Assembly (NCBI GenBank): GCA_017552385.1
Contig: JAFZQB010000013.1
Coordinates: 62,001 to 126,000 of the forward strand
Direction: 5' to 3'
Origin: Candidatus Saccharimonadota bacterium
GTDB taxonomy: Bacteria > Patescibacteriota > Saccharimonadia > Saccharimonadales > Saccharimonadaceae
Length of the DNA: 64,000 nucleotides
Within the stretch, counting starts at the first letter, position 1, and each line of letters starts with the position of its first letter. This document shows positions 42,142-49,548 of the stretch, in pieces. A program made the position numbers and the translations under genes. A model generated the notes under the pieces. It was not told the DNA's origin and ran no database searches. It was given only the letters and a program-made list of their open reading frames with translations.

Positions 42142-42534
42142 ATGAGAACTAAGGTTGAGCAAATTTTTGCAACGAACCGCGATGACGACGATCCGGTTAT
42201 TATTTCCGAGGACGGGAACTTGAAACGGAGAATGTTGCTGGCTATGCTGAAGAAGGGCGACGTGAAGCCTTCTCCTGCTGTTGTCACCTTGTTAGGTGAA
42301 GCTATCGCGGAAATTAGGGTCTACTATGATTCCCTTCCTAGAGATTTCGGTGTCAGCAATGAGAAGTTTAACAAACTGTGGGGCTCGACGATGCAGCTGA
42401 TTGAAAATGACTTGATGGATCCTACTTCTAAGTTGACTGTGGATACGCTTTATGCAGCACATTATGAGCTGGACGAGCTGATTAAGATCGCAAGAAGGCT
42501 GGATCGCCACAATCGCCAAGTGGCTGCTACATAA
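42142..42534 (+). CDS. 130-aa helical protein of unknown function
   Basis: ATG at 42142 with GGGGGAG 6 nt upstream; an in-frame ATG at 42067 is upstream of the promoter and is rejected. All-alpha pattern, charged, with no Cys or TM (NLKRRMLLAMLKKGDV, YAAHYELDELIKIARRLDR). Function unknown. Terminator follows. Confidence 0.68.
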   Translation: MRTKVEQIFATNRDDDDPVIISEDGNLKRRMLLAMLKKGDVKPSPAVVTLLGEAIAEIRVYYDSLPRDFGVSNEKFNKLWGSTMQLIENDLMDPTSKLTVDTLYAAHYELDELIKIARRLDRHNRQVAAT

Positions 42535-42557
42535 GCCGAAAGTTCAACTACATTATA

Positions 42558-42581
42558 GGGAGCAAACGTGCTCCCTTTTTT
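42558..42581 (+). terminator. Terminator after the 130-aa gene
   Basis: Stem GGGAGC/GCTCCC with six T on the plus strand. Confidence 0.85.
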
Positions 42582-42608
42582 ACGCTTTACTTTTCCTGAT
42601 TTCTCTGG

Positions 42609-42614
42609 TATAAT
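42609..42614 (+). promoter_or_regulatory. Extended -10 of rpmE
   Basis: TGG-TATAAT 10 nt before the ATG at 42625; the leader would be about 3-4 nt, with no SD. Confidence 0.55.
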
Positions 42615-42624
42615 GTCGACAATT

Positions 42625-42957
42625 ATGAGTAATGCAGAAAAACAACCTAAAGATTATCGCTTTGTAGTCTTTTCTGACGACGCCGCCAAGTTTTCTTTCT
42701 TGACTCGTTCGACAGCTAAAAGCGATGAGACCATCAAATGGACTGATGGTAAAGAATATCCACTAGTTAAGATTCAGATTTCTTCCAAGAGCCACCCATT
42801 CTTTACTGGCGAAGAGAAGATTATCGATACCGAAGGCCGTGTCGACCGCTTTAAGGCTCGCGCTGAGCGTGCCGCTAAGCTTCGTGCTTCTCTTGGCAAC
42901 AAAGTAAAGAAAGCCGAAAAAGAAGCCGCTCGTAAAGCTGAGAAAAAGTCTAAATAG
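42625..42957 (+). CDS. rpmE: Ribosomal protein L31 (type B, zinc-free)
   Basis: 50S protein bridging the central protuberance. 110 aa. [23 protein letters not shown] is the L31 hallmark. The N-terminal half lacks the Cys residues of zinc-type L31 (no Cys in the protein). The last ~35 residues are a Lys/Ala helix tail. The ATG at 42625 is chosen over the ORF start at 42568, which lies upstream of the -10. Confidence 0.9.
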   Translation: MSNAEKQPKDYRFVVFSDDAAKFSFLTRSTAKSDETIKWTDGKEYPLVKIQISSKSHPFFTGEEKIIDTEGRVDRFKARAERAAKLRASLGNKVKKAEKEAARKAEKKSK

Positions 42958-42976
42958 ACTTAGAATTCGCTGATAA

Positions 42977-43003
42977 AAATCGCTCCTGACGGGGCGATTT
43001 TTT
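42977..43003 (+). terminator. Terminator after rpmE
   Basis: Stem AAATCGC/GCGATTT with a T-run, directly abutting the -10 of the next gene. Confidence 0.78.
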
Positions 43004-43004
43004 G

Positions 43005-43010
43005 TATAAT
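43005..43010 (+). promoter_or_regulatory. -10 of the DUF3137 gene (leaderless type)
   Basis: TATAAT 6 nt before the ATG at 43017; no SD. It sits in the T-run of the upstream terminator. Confidence 0.65.
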
Positions 43011-43016
43011 AGTACT

Positions 43017-43979
43017 ATGAGCGAAACAAATGAGATTGATATAAATAGTCTGAATCAGCTGAAACGCGAGAGCGATAGGTGGGTTGTAGCATTCCTTGTC
43101 CTCATAGCTATTGTGTTCTTGGGGCCGTTCTTATTTATTTTGATTGCTATAGGGTCTAGAGCGTTTGGCATTACTAGAGATGTTGGGTTGGTCTCTAAAT
43201 GGCTCAGTGGTAGCGCTGTACTGTTTTTTTTGGCTTTCCTCATTGCTTTTGTCTTCTTCGTCGTTGTTTTTATAATGATGGCGAAGAAAAGGTCGGCTTA
43301 TCGCACGGCGTATAAGACTTACTTTTCTCATCGTGTACTTAAGAGTCTACTAGAGAATTATAAGTACGATCACGCGAGTGGTATATCTCCTGCGGAGCTG
43401 TTTAATACCGGTATGGTGAGGTTAGGAAACAGATTCCGTTCCGAAGACTTTGTGTCTGGTAGATACAAAGACATTGGCTTTATGCAATCAGATTTGCTAG
43501 TTGAATACGAATATACAGATTCGGATGGTGATACCCATACAGATACATATTTTAAGGGACAATGGCTTGTATTTGAATTCCCGAGAAACTTTGCTGCAAA
43601 GTTAGCCGTGGTTGGTCGAGGCTGTCGTGAATTTATTTACCCTAGAAAGATGGAAAAATTTGCGACTGAATCGACTGAGTTTAATAAGATGTTCAAAGTT
43701 TTCATGCAAGATGGTGTAGAAATGTTTTATTTGCTTGACCCGAAGATGATTGAGGCAATGCAGGCTTTAGGAGAAAAATATAAAGGCAAACTTTCTTTCT
43801 TGTTTGTTAACCATAAGTTGCATATCGGCCTTAATAATGGGGCAGACTCTTTTGAACCACCAAAGCGTTTGGGTGGCGAGATCAAAGAAGATGAGGAAGT
43901 GAATAGGCTTTCGGAAGAATTCAAGACGGTGTTTAATTTGATTGATGCGCTTGAGCTCAACAAAAAAATATTTAAATAG
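43017..43979 (+). CDS. DUF3137-like membrane protein
   Basis: 320 aa. Two N-terminal TM helices (about 22-46 and 62-88) are followed by a cytoplasmic domain with the DUF3137 look (VEYEYTDSDGDTHTDTYFKGQW, VFEFPRNFAAKLAVVG). Function of the family unknown. The ATG at 43017 (MSETNEID) is set by the promoter; an in-frame ATG five codons earlier overlaps the -10. Confidence 0.78.
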   Translation: MSETNEIDINSLNQLKRESDRWVVAFLVLIAIVFLGPFLFILIAIGSRAFGITRDVGLVSKWLSGSAVLFFLAFLIAFVFFVVVFIMMAKKRSAYRTAYKTYFSHRVLKSLLENYKYDHASGISPAELFNTGMVRLGNRFRSEDFVSGRYKDIGFMQSDLLVEYEYTDSDGDTHTDTYFKGQWLVFEFPRNFAAKLAVVGRGCREFIYPRKMEKFATESTEFNKMFKVFMQDGVEMFYLLDPKMIEAMQALGEKYKGKLSFLFVNHKLHIGLNNGADSFEPPKRLGGEIKEDEEVNRLSEEFKTVFNLIDALELNKKIFK

Positions 43980-44008
43980 CAGGTTGCCTATGCTATACTA
44001 AGCTAAGC

Positions 44009-44085
44009 GGATCTTTAGCTCAGCTGGCTAGAGCGTACGATTCACATTCGTAAGGTCGCTGGTTCGAGCCCAGCAAGATCCACCA
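44009..44085 (+). tRNA. tRNA-Val(CAC)
   Basis: Acceptor GGATCTT/AAGATCC, D-arm GCTCAGCTGGCTAGAGC, anticodon arm TACGA-TTCACAT-TCGTA (anticodon CAC, codon GUG), T-arm CTGGTTCGAGCCCAG, encoded CCA. Upstream extended -10 TGC-TATACT (about 43994-43999). The repeat island begins about 35 bp downstream. Confidence 0.95.
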
Positions 44086-44120
44086 AACGGTTTATGAAAT
44101 TATTTTTATCTATTCCGTAA

Positions 44121-44240
44121 TCTATAATTGTCTGTTAAATCCCTTGCAAGAATAGAGGGCTATTTTTGTGCCATTTTTACGACAAAAATACGTCGAGAAT
44201 CGTAATTTGCCTCTATAATTTTGTCTGTTAAATCCCTTGG
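44121..44240. repeat. Island repeat element 1 (one 93-bp module)
   Basis: Two near-identical copies of TCTATAATT..GTCTGTTAAATCCC start points at 44134 and 44227, exactly 93 bp apart. Between them lies an imperfect hairpin with terminal stem TAGAGG / CCTCTA and an A/T-rich inner stem ATTTTT/AAAAAT. It lies between tRNA-Val and the GNAT gene. Confidence 0.75.
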
Positions 44241-44250
44241 AATCCAGGTT

Positions 44251-44757
44251 TTATAATGGAATTCTCGTATAATAATGCGTATTATCCTCGCGCACAATTT
44301 TAGCGCCATTTTTTTGCTGTACTTTTAGAGATGCGGGGTTGTTCTTTAATACTGATAAATACAGCTCATCGGTGTCTATAGGCAATTTACGGGCTTCCTC
44401 AATGATGAGACGCAAACCCTCCGTGGCATAACCGTGGCCACGATATTCTTCTGCGACTCCATAGCCAACATGTCCAGCATTGTCCCTCAGCCAATCGTTT
44501 AGATAATGGCGCAGCTTAAATATTCCTACTGGGGTGTCGTCTACCCATAAGAAATAACAGGTGTCTGGCACATGTCCATCATCTAGGTTTTTTCCTTCAT
44601 CGTAGTCAAGCCACCTGGGGATAGTTTTATTTACGAATTCCTCAAAAGAAACACCGTAAGCCTTATTCTCGTAGCCATTTTCTTGAGCTGGAATTTTTTG
44701 TGCTAGTTCGTATTCTTTCGTGGCGTCCTCAAGATTGGCTTTCCTCAGATAAATCAT
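44251..44757 (-). CDS. GNAT-family N-acetyltransferase
   Basis: 168 aa. The acetyl-CoA motif A reads GVAEEYRGHGYATEGLRLI (Arg-Gly-x-Gly-x-Ala), followed by ELYLSVLKNNPASLKVQQKNGAKIV. Resembles the acetyltransferases seen in accessory regions; substrate unknown. Minus strand within the repeat island; leaderless-type promoter. Confidence 0.88.
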   Translation of the reverse strand: MIYLRKANLEDATKEYELAQKIPAQENGYENKAYGVSFEEFVNKTIPRWLDYDEGKNLDDGHVPDTCYFLWVDDTPVGIFKLRHYLNDWLRDNAGHVGYGVAEEYRGHGYATEGLRLIIEEARKLPIDTDELYLSVLKNNPASLKVQQKNGAKIVREDNTHYYTRIPL

Positions 44758-44763
44758 ATTATT

Positions 44764-44769
44764 ATTATA
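44764..44769 (-). promoter_or_regulatory. Extended -10 of the GNAT gene (leaderless type)
   Basis: TGG-TATAAT on the minus strand, 6 nt before the ATG at 44757; no SD. Confidence 0.6.
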
Positions 44770-44790
44770 CCACGTCCGGCAGAATTCTTC

Positions 44791-44990
44791 CTTATAGGCT
44801 ATTAATACCTGGCTAATTTTGTTCCATCAAGACGTATTAAAATCGGCAAAATGGCCGATTTTTTAGTAGTAAATTTCTGTTAAGTACCTTGTATGTTCTA
44901 GGGTGATATTTTGCATCGATTTTACACGAAAAATGGGGCAAAAATTACCATTCTACCCCTATAAAGTCGTCTGTTAATACCCTAAACCAT
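44791..44990. repeat. Island repeat element 2 (78- plus 94-bp modules)
   Basis: Boundary motif copies (A/G)TTAATACC, GTTAAGTACC and GTTAATACCC begin at 44801, 44879 and 44973. The first module holds a terminator-like hairpin AATCGGC...GCCGATT with six T. The second holds an A/T-rich hairpin between TAGGG and CCCCTA. No ORF is seen in the 308-bp gap 44758-45065. Confidence 0.75.
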
Positions 44991-45065
44991 TTGGTCTATA
45001 TGCTATAATATGAATGTTGGGCGCGAGAGCACACTCTCATTCTTAACGGAAGAGATCAAGCCAAC

Positions 45066-45761
45066 GTGATGTTAATATTTAATATTTTTTCGAAAGCGAA
45101 GTCAATCTATATGCGATCTACAATTGATAACCTTCAAATACTCTGGGATTTTCTCGTCAAGGAAGACTCTCTTGTGCAATCGGATATTATTATTGGATTT
45201 GGAAGCAACGATATCATGGTTGCTCACCGTGCTGCAAGTCTATATAAACTAAATTATGCACCACTGATTCTATTTACTGGTGGATTAGGGAAAGGAACGG
45301 CTGATAGTTGGAGCGAAAAGGAAGCGGATTTATTCGCGAAAATCGCTATAGATGATGGTGTGCCACTAGAGAAAATTGTAATAGAAAATAGATCGACTAA
45401 TACAGGAGAAAATATTCGCTTCTCCAAAGAGTTATTGTATAATCGAGGAATAACGGTCAATCTTGCAACGATTGTCCACCAGCCCAATATGGGACGACGA
45501 ATATACGCGGCGTTAAGAAAACAGTGGGCTGATATCAATGTTCAAATAGCACCTAGTAACTGCACGCTAAAAGAGTATATTCAGAATTTGAAGGCTACAG
45601 GCGTTGATGAAAACGAAATATTCTCAGACATCGTTGGAGATTTTCAACGAATTGATGTATTTGCAAAACAGGGGTACCAAATTGAGCAAAGTGCCCCCGA
45701 AGAGGCTTGGCAGGCGTTCTATTCTCTTTGCGAAGACGGTTATAATAAGTACATTGTATGA
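45066..45761 (+). CDS. DUF218 / YdcF-like protein
   Basis: 231 aa; the ATG at 45111 (MRSTIDNLQILWDF) is an equally good start. DUF218 pattern: DIIIGFGSND, LILFTGGLGKGTADSWSEKEADLFA, then IVIENRSTNTGENIRFSKELL. Proteins of this family are uncharacterised; some bind SAM or act on the envelope. Ends in TGA. A short leader hairpin GAGAG-CACA-CTCTC precedes it. Confidence 0.85.
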   Translation: MMLIFNIFSKAKSIYMRSTIDNLQILWDFLVKEDSLVQSDIIIGFGSNDIMVAHRAASLYKLNYAPLILFTGGLGKGTADSWSEKEADLFAKIAIDDGVPLEKIVIENRSTNTGENIRFSKELLYNRGITVNLATIVHQPNMGRRIYAALRKQWADINVQIAPSNCTLKEYIQNLKATGVDENEIFSDIVGDFQRIDVFAKQGYQIEQSAPEEAWQAFYSLCEDGYNKYIV

Positions 45762-45894
45762 AAAGCGTACTGCAACAATGAAAGAATTATAACAGAGACA
45801 AAATACAGTAATTTTTGTTGAAATAGGACCTACAAAATTAAATACGATACATCTAACATATTCCACTTATAGTTTATAAATAACCAGTTTATTC

Positions 45895-46105
45895 CTTATG
45901 TCTTCTCCATGCAGTGTTAATACCTGCCCAATTCGCCTCCACCAGATTTTATATAAGTCGGCATTTTGGCCGATTTTTTAGTGATAAATATCTGTTAAGT
46001 ACCTTGTATGTTTTAGGGTGCGATATTTAGGCATTTTTGCAGCAAAAACCGCCGAAAATGCGGTTTTTACCCCTGTCAAAATGTCTGTTAATACCCTAAA
46101 CAATG
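45895..46105. repeat. Island repeat element 3 (78- plus 93-bp modules)
   Basis: Boundary motifs GTTAATACC (45916), GTTAAGTACC (45994) and GTTAATACCC (46087). The 78-bp module carries GTCGGC...GCCGATTTTTT. The 93-bp module carries TTTTTGC-A-GCAAAAA and ACCGC...GCGGT inside the AGGGT/ACCCCT stem. The rest of the 398-bp gap 45762-46159 has no convincing gene. Confidence 0.75.
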
Positions 46106-46126
46106 AGGATGCAGTGCCAACCATTA

Positions 46127-46155
46127 AAAAACCAGACGAAAACGCCTGGTTTTTG
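46127..46155. terminator. Terminator of the gene at 46657
   Basis: Stem AAACCAG/CTGGTTT with T-runs in both directions; stop codon at 46160. Confidence 0.72.
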
Positions 46156-46159
46156 AGTT

Positions 46160-46657
46160 TTATGTTGCATGAGTGATAATATCTTTGCAACAGTGAATTT
46201 GTTCAAGGAGCTCGTCATTGCCATTTATTCCTTTATCGAGAGCACAATATTCGGCTTTTATACGATTCTCCTCTTCCTCTGAATAAACCTCTTCTGTGAC
46301 AATAACCTTTGATTTTCCTTGCTCTTGGAAGTATCCGAAGATGGATAGTGCAGCCCATGAACCACTCTCTGGATTTGTCAAGTCTGGCACAACATACATG
46401 AGCGGAGATTGCTCAGGATCATTTGACATCTTATAAAATGCAATACCTCTTGCCCCATTCCGACCATTTGGCGCAAAAGCCCCAGCAATGTATCGAATTC
46501 GATTGATGTCAGACATGTCGCTACGGTAAAGCTCGTCACAAAAGCCAAAGAATTCATCCTTTTCATTTACGACGATTTTCCCAGAAAAGGATGGATCAGG
46601 TTCTGACCATCTTCCAAATTGTACAAAGTTCCCAGAAATACTTAAAATACGACTCAC
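46160..46657 (-). CDS. Unknown protein, 165 aa, in repeat island
   Basis: GTG start at 46657, 8 nt after GGAGG; the earlier in-frame GTG overlaps the SD. Soluble mixed protein (FVQFGRWSEPDPSFSGKIVV, RYIAGAFAPNGRNGARGIAFY). C-terminal part acidic with a Cys pair (QIHCCKDI). Family not recognised. Confidence 0.65.
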   Translation of the reverse strand: MSRILSISGNFVQFGRWSEPDPSFSGKIVVNEKDEFFGFCDELYRSDMSDINRIRYIAGAFAPNGRNGARGIAFYKMSNDPEQSPLMYVVPDLTNPESGSWAALSIFGYFQEQGKSKVIVTEEVYSEEEENRIKAEYCALDKGINGNDELLEQIHCCKDIITHAT

Positions 46658-46734
46658 ATTTATCACCTCCTTAAAGTGAGTATGTGTCTATATTATAACA
46701 TTAAAACTTACAGATATCAACTAGCCCACCACGA

Positions 46735-46945
46735 ATGTCCTCTTTATAGATTGTTAATGCCTGCCTAATTCGCCCCCACCAGATTTTATAGAATCCCGAT
46801 TTTTCGCCATTTCGCCCCTGTAATTCGCTGTTAAGTAGCTTCGCGAGTTCAGGGGCTAATTTTTTTGACGATTTTTCCAGAAAATCGAGCCATGGATACG
46901 GTTCTACCTCTATTGTTTTGGCTGTTAAATCCCTAACGACTCGCT
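46735..46945. repeat. Island repeat element 4 (77- plus 93-bp modules)
   Basis: Boundary motifs GTTAATGCC (46753), GTTAAGTAGC (46830) and GTTAAATCCC (46923). The inner hairpin is CGATTTT-TCCA-GAAAATCG. Sequence beyond the last motif (ACTCGC) pairs with GCGAGT inside the module. Most diverged copy. No ORF in the 346-bp gap 46658-47003. Confidence 0.72.
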
Positions 46946-47003
46946 ACAATGCTGTAGGGCGTTTCATGGTATAATATAGCTAAAGATAAATTAAGGAGAA
47001 ATA

Positions 47004-47438
47004 ATGCCGGCAGTAATAGTGGGTGGGGTATTGGAAAAAGATAACAGGTATCTTCTCGTCCAAGAAGCTAAAGAAAAATGTCGAGGTAAGTGGAATTTGC
47101 CAGCTGGACATCTAGATCCTAATGAAACTATTTTTGAAGCCGCCAAGAGAGAGATAAAAGAAGAGAGTGGTCTAGATGTAGAATTGTCTGGAGTCTGTCA
47201 AATTGGTAATCGAAAACTTGAAGACGATATTTTTGTATCGGTAATTTTTTCAGCAAAGCTCTTAAATAACGATATACATTACGATCCAGACGAAATTCTT
47301 GATGTTAAATGGTTTACTTATGAAGAAATATTGTCAATGAAAGAATCGCTCAGGAATGAGCACCTGATTCTAGGAGCTATAAATAACGTACGCGATAATT
47401 TAGTGGCGCCAATTAGTATTGTGGAAATGTACGATTAG
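47004..47438 (+). CDS. NUDIX hydrolase
   Basis: 144 aa. Complete Nudix box GHLDPNETIFEAAKREIKEE followed by SGL (GX5EX7REUXEEXGU). Substrate class unknown (nucleoside diphosphate derivatives in general). SD AAGGAG; -10 TGG-TATAAT upstream. Last gene of the repeat island. Confidence 0.9.
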   Translation: MPAVIVGGVLEKDNRYLLVQEAKEKCRGKWNLPAGHLDPNETIFEAAKREIKEESGLDVELSGVCQIGNRKLEDDIFVSVIFSAKLLNNDIHYDPDEILDVKWFTYEEILSMKESLRNEHLILGAINNVRDNLVAPISIVEMYD

Positions 47439-47508
47439 GCATCCTCGAACCGTATGCCCCGCTGATCAATAAACGGACAAACTAATCGTCCAATGTAAAC
47501 TGTTGCGC

Positions 47509-48297
47509 TTATTCTTGTCGTTGTTTATTTAATAGAGAATCATAGGTATCATATGTTCCGTCCGAATATATTAGTGCAGAAGTTACATATCCAGAACCAC
47601 CCTCATTTTCTTCAGCATCTTTACGTTTTGCAAAAGCACCTATCTCATCTATCACATCAGTAACGAATCCATAGACATTAAGCTGCTTTGTAGAAATATC
47701 GGTTGTTTTGAGCGCATCATCCAATGGGAAATACCTAACCGTACCATCTTGCATTATAAAGACAATGAGAGGATTCCCCGCTTGACCGTGGGCTAAATAG
47801 TCAGTTTTATATATTTTTCCAGAAATGCCTAAAACACTACATTCGTGTTGCAAAACAGATTCTGTGCTAGATAGCTCGCAGTCTACTATACTACCGCCTC
47901 TCAGGCTAAGCCCAAGTGAATAGTTTTTGCCTGTTTCGTAGTCGTATATATGAAATTTTTTAGTAATCGTGTAAGTCTGAACAAGGTCACCTTCAGATGT
48001 TGTTGCCGGAATGATTGGATTCTGGCTCCTTGCTTCATGGCCTACAGTAGTTGCAGTCTGCGAACCATCATTGGCATCGGAGACGTTTTTTTCTTCATTT
48101 GATCCTATCTGGACTTTTAAGTCAGAGATTTGATTGTCTTTTTGCGCACTTTGCATCATACCATAAACACCAAAGCCAATGCCACAAATTGCCACAATAC
48201 ACGCAACCACGGTGGCGACCTTTAACACATTATTGCTTTTTTGTTTATCTTCTAACACTGGTATTATAGGCGCCCCAGTATCGATATTTTGCTCCAT
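47509..48297 (-). CDS. Membrane-anchored extracytoplasmic protein
   Basis: 262 aa. N-terminal ~25 polar residues, one TM helix (about 26-49: LKVATVVACIVAICGIGFGV), a short coiled segment (SAQKDNQISDLKVQIGSNEEK), then a beta-rich domain (IYDYETGKNYSLGLSLRGG) with two Cys (VDCELSS, HECSVLG). No family recognised. ATG at 48297; AAAGGA SD. Confidence 0.68.
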   Translation of the reverse strand: MEQNIDTGAPIIPVLEDKQKSNNVLKVATVVACIVAICGIGFGVYGMMQSAQKDNQISDLKVQIGSNEEKNVSDANDGSQTATTVGHEARSQNPIIPATTSEGDLVQTYTITKKFHIYDYETGKNYSLGLSLRGGSIVDCELSSTESVLQHECSVLGISGKIYKTDYLAHGQAGNPLIVFIMQDGTVRYFPLDDALKTTDISTKQLNVYGFVTDVIDEIGAFAKRKDAEENEGGSGYVTSALIYSDGTYDTYDSLLNKQRQE

Positions 48298-48396
48298 CAA
48301 ATTTCCTTTCTAAATACTTATGTTTCAATCATAACATGATCTGCTTTTGTTGTATATCTTTCTTGCGAAGTTTGTGTCTGCGTAGCCCGGGGTTTA

Positions 48397-48444
48397 TTGA
48401 CAATTTAATGCATAAGTGGTATAATGAAAGTATAGGTTTTCCTA
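48397..48444 (+). promoter_or_regulatory. Full-consensus promoter plus 5' hairpin at 48.4 kb
   Basis: -35 TTGACA (48397-48402), 17-bp spacer with TG extension, -10 TATAAT (48420-48425). Hairpin TAGG-TTTT-CCTA (48433-48444) at the predicted 5' end. Drives the 73-aa gene. Confidence 0.75.
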
Positions 48445-48486
48445 CGTCAGTTTTAAAGTAATATATCATTATAGGGAGGGTTTGAG

Positions 48487-48708
48487 ATGGCAGAGGAACG
48501 CTTCGTAGCTTTGTCGCACAAAACCGCTGCTGATGGCTGGGTCGAAGTTGGACCCTTGTACCAGCGGGAAGACGGAACTACATTCCTGGTACCGCCGAAA
48601 AAAGTGCATTCGGTTATTGGTGGGGACTATGTCACTTATGGAGAATATTCGCCGGCGGAGCTGAAAGCATTCAGTGACGCAGATAAGAAAGCATGCTCCG
48701 GTAGCTGA
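48487..48708 (+). CDS. 73-aa protein of unknown function
   Basis: Starts MAEERFVALSHKT; SD GGGAGGG. Soluble, Gly/Asp/Tyr-rich (VIGGDYVTYGEYSPAEL). A perfect promoter and a clear terminator suggest high expression. No family recognised. Confidence 0.68.
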   Translation: MAEERFVALSHKTAADGWVEVGPLYQREDGTTFLVPPKKVHSVIGGDYVTYGEYSPAELKAFSDADKKACSGS

Positions 48709-48723
48709 TGTAGAACAATCCCT

Positions 48724-48751
48724 GAGCGGGGCGCACGTGTCCCGCTTTTTC
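48724..48751 (+). terminator. Terminator after the 73-aa gene
   Basis: Stem AGCGGG/CCCGCT with T-run. Confidence 0.8.
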
Positions 48752-48796
48752 TTACCAGATTAAACTCAGGAAGTTATAATATCGATTGACTTTTTG

Positions 48797-49405
48797 TTAT
48801 ATATTATTTTTATTTTGCTGTTCGTAAGATTTTAGTATTTCTTTTATTTTGTCTTTTGGGACATTTTCTAACTCGGATTGGAACGCTAGGTCGAGCATTT
48901 TGTTATTCCAGAGCTGAACTTTCTCGCCGTGTAGGCTCTTAGAATATATATAACAATCATAAGGTAGCTCCTCGGCGGAATATTTTTCTCCAACGAAGCC
49001 TAATTTTTCATATAGTTTTATGGCCGTAGCGTTGCTGATAGCGTCAGTGTATAGTCTTATTACGTTGAAACCTTTCTGCTTGGCTATTTCGATGGTTTGC
49101 GCTATGATTCTTTCTCCATAGTGTTTCCTGCGTTTATCTGGCAGTACTCCGAACCATGCTAGCCAAGCCGACTCTCGATCATTGTTGTAATAATATAATC
49201 CGGTTATCCCCACCGCTTCATCTTTGTGATAAGCGATATAGTATTTGACGTGATCATCTTCGTAGAATAACCCAGTTTTTTGCATAAACAAGTCCCTATC
49301 GAGAGATGCCAGAATATTTATAGTTCCATCTTCTTCTGGGAAGATTTCTTTTTGCATCTTGATGGCTTTCTTATAGTTCGTGAAATCGACGGGGGCTAGT
49401 TTCAT
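48797..49405 (-). CDS. GNAT-family N-acetyltransferase
   Basis: 202 aa from the ATG at 49405 (MKLAPVDFTNYKKAIK); an in-frame start at 49456 is upstream of the predicted promoter. Motif A: LAWFGVLPDKRRKHYGERIIAQT, then YEKLGFVGEKYSAEEL. Substrate unknown. -10 TGC-TATAAT about 30 nt upstream. Confidence 0.86.
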   Translation of the reverse strand: MKLAPVDFTNYKKAIKMQKEIFPEEDGTINILASLDRDLFMQKTGLFYEDDHVKYYIAYHKDEAVGITGLYYYNNDRESAWLAWFGVLPDKRRKHYGERIIAQTIEIAKQKGFNVIRLYTDAISNATAIKLYEKLGFVGEKYSAEELPYDCYIYSKSLHGEKVQLWNNKMLDLAFQSELENVPKDKIKEILKSYEQQNKNNI

Positions 49406-49548
49406 TGCCTGTTCTTTCCTTATATTAGTATTATAGCATCTTTGATGAACAGACAAGATTTAGTTGAAAAATTTGCGGTTTGTGTTATTATATATGAATA
49501 ATCCAAAGAGGTTTGTACATTTATTTTTTTGAAAGGAAGGTTTTATGA

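Noticed and set aside
44121-46945. CRISPR array
   Set aside because: Repeats are short, imperfect and few per cluster. The intervening sequences are related to each other between clusters and form hairpins, and there are no cas genes.
44121-46945. Classical integron attC array
   Set aside because: Boundary motifs resemble GTTRRRY only in part, no matching RYYYAAC partner is found at the other end of each module, genes alternate in orientation, and no integrase is present. Kept only as an analogy.
44086-47003. Insertion sequence or transposon
   Set aside because: No transposase-like ORF, terminal inverted repeats or target-site duplication could be identified.
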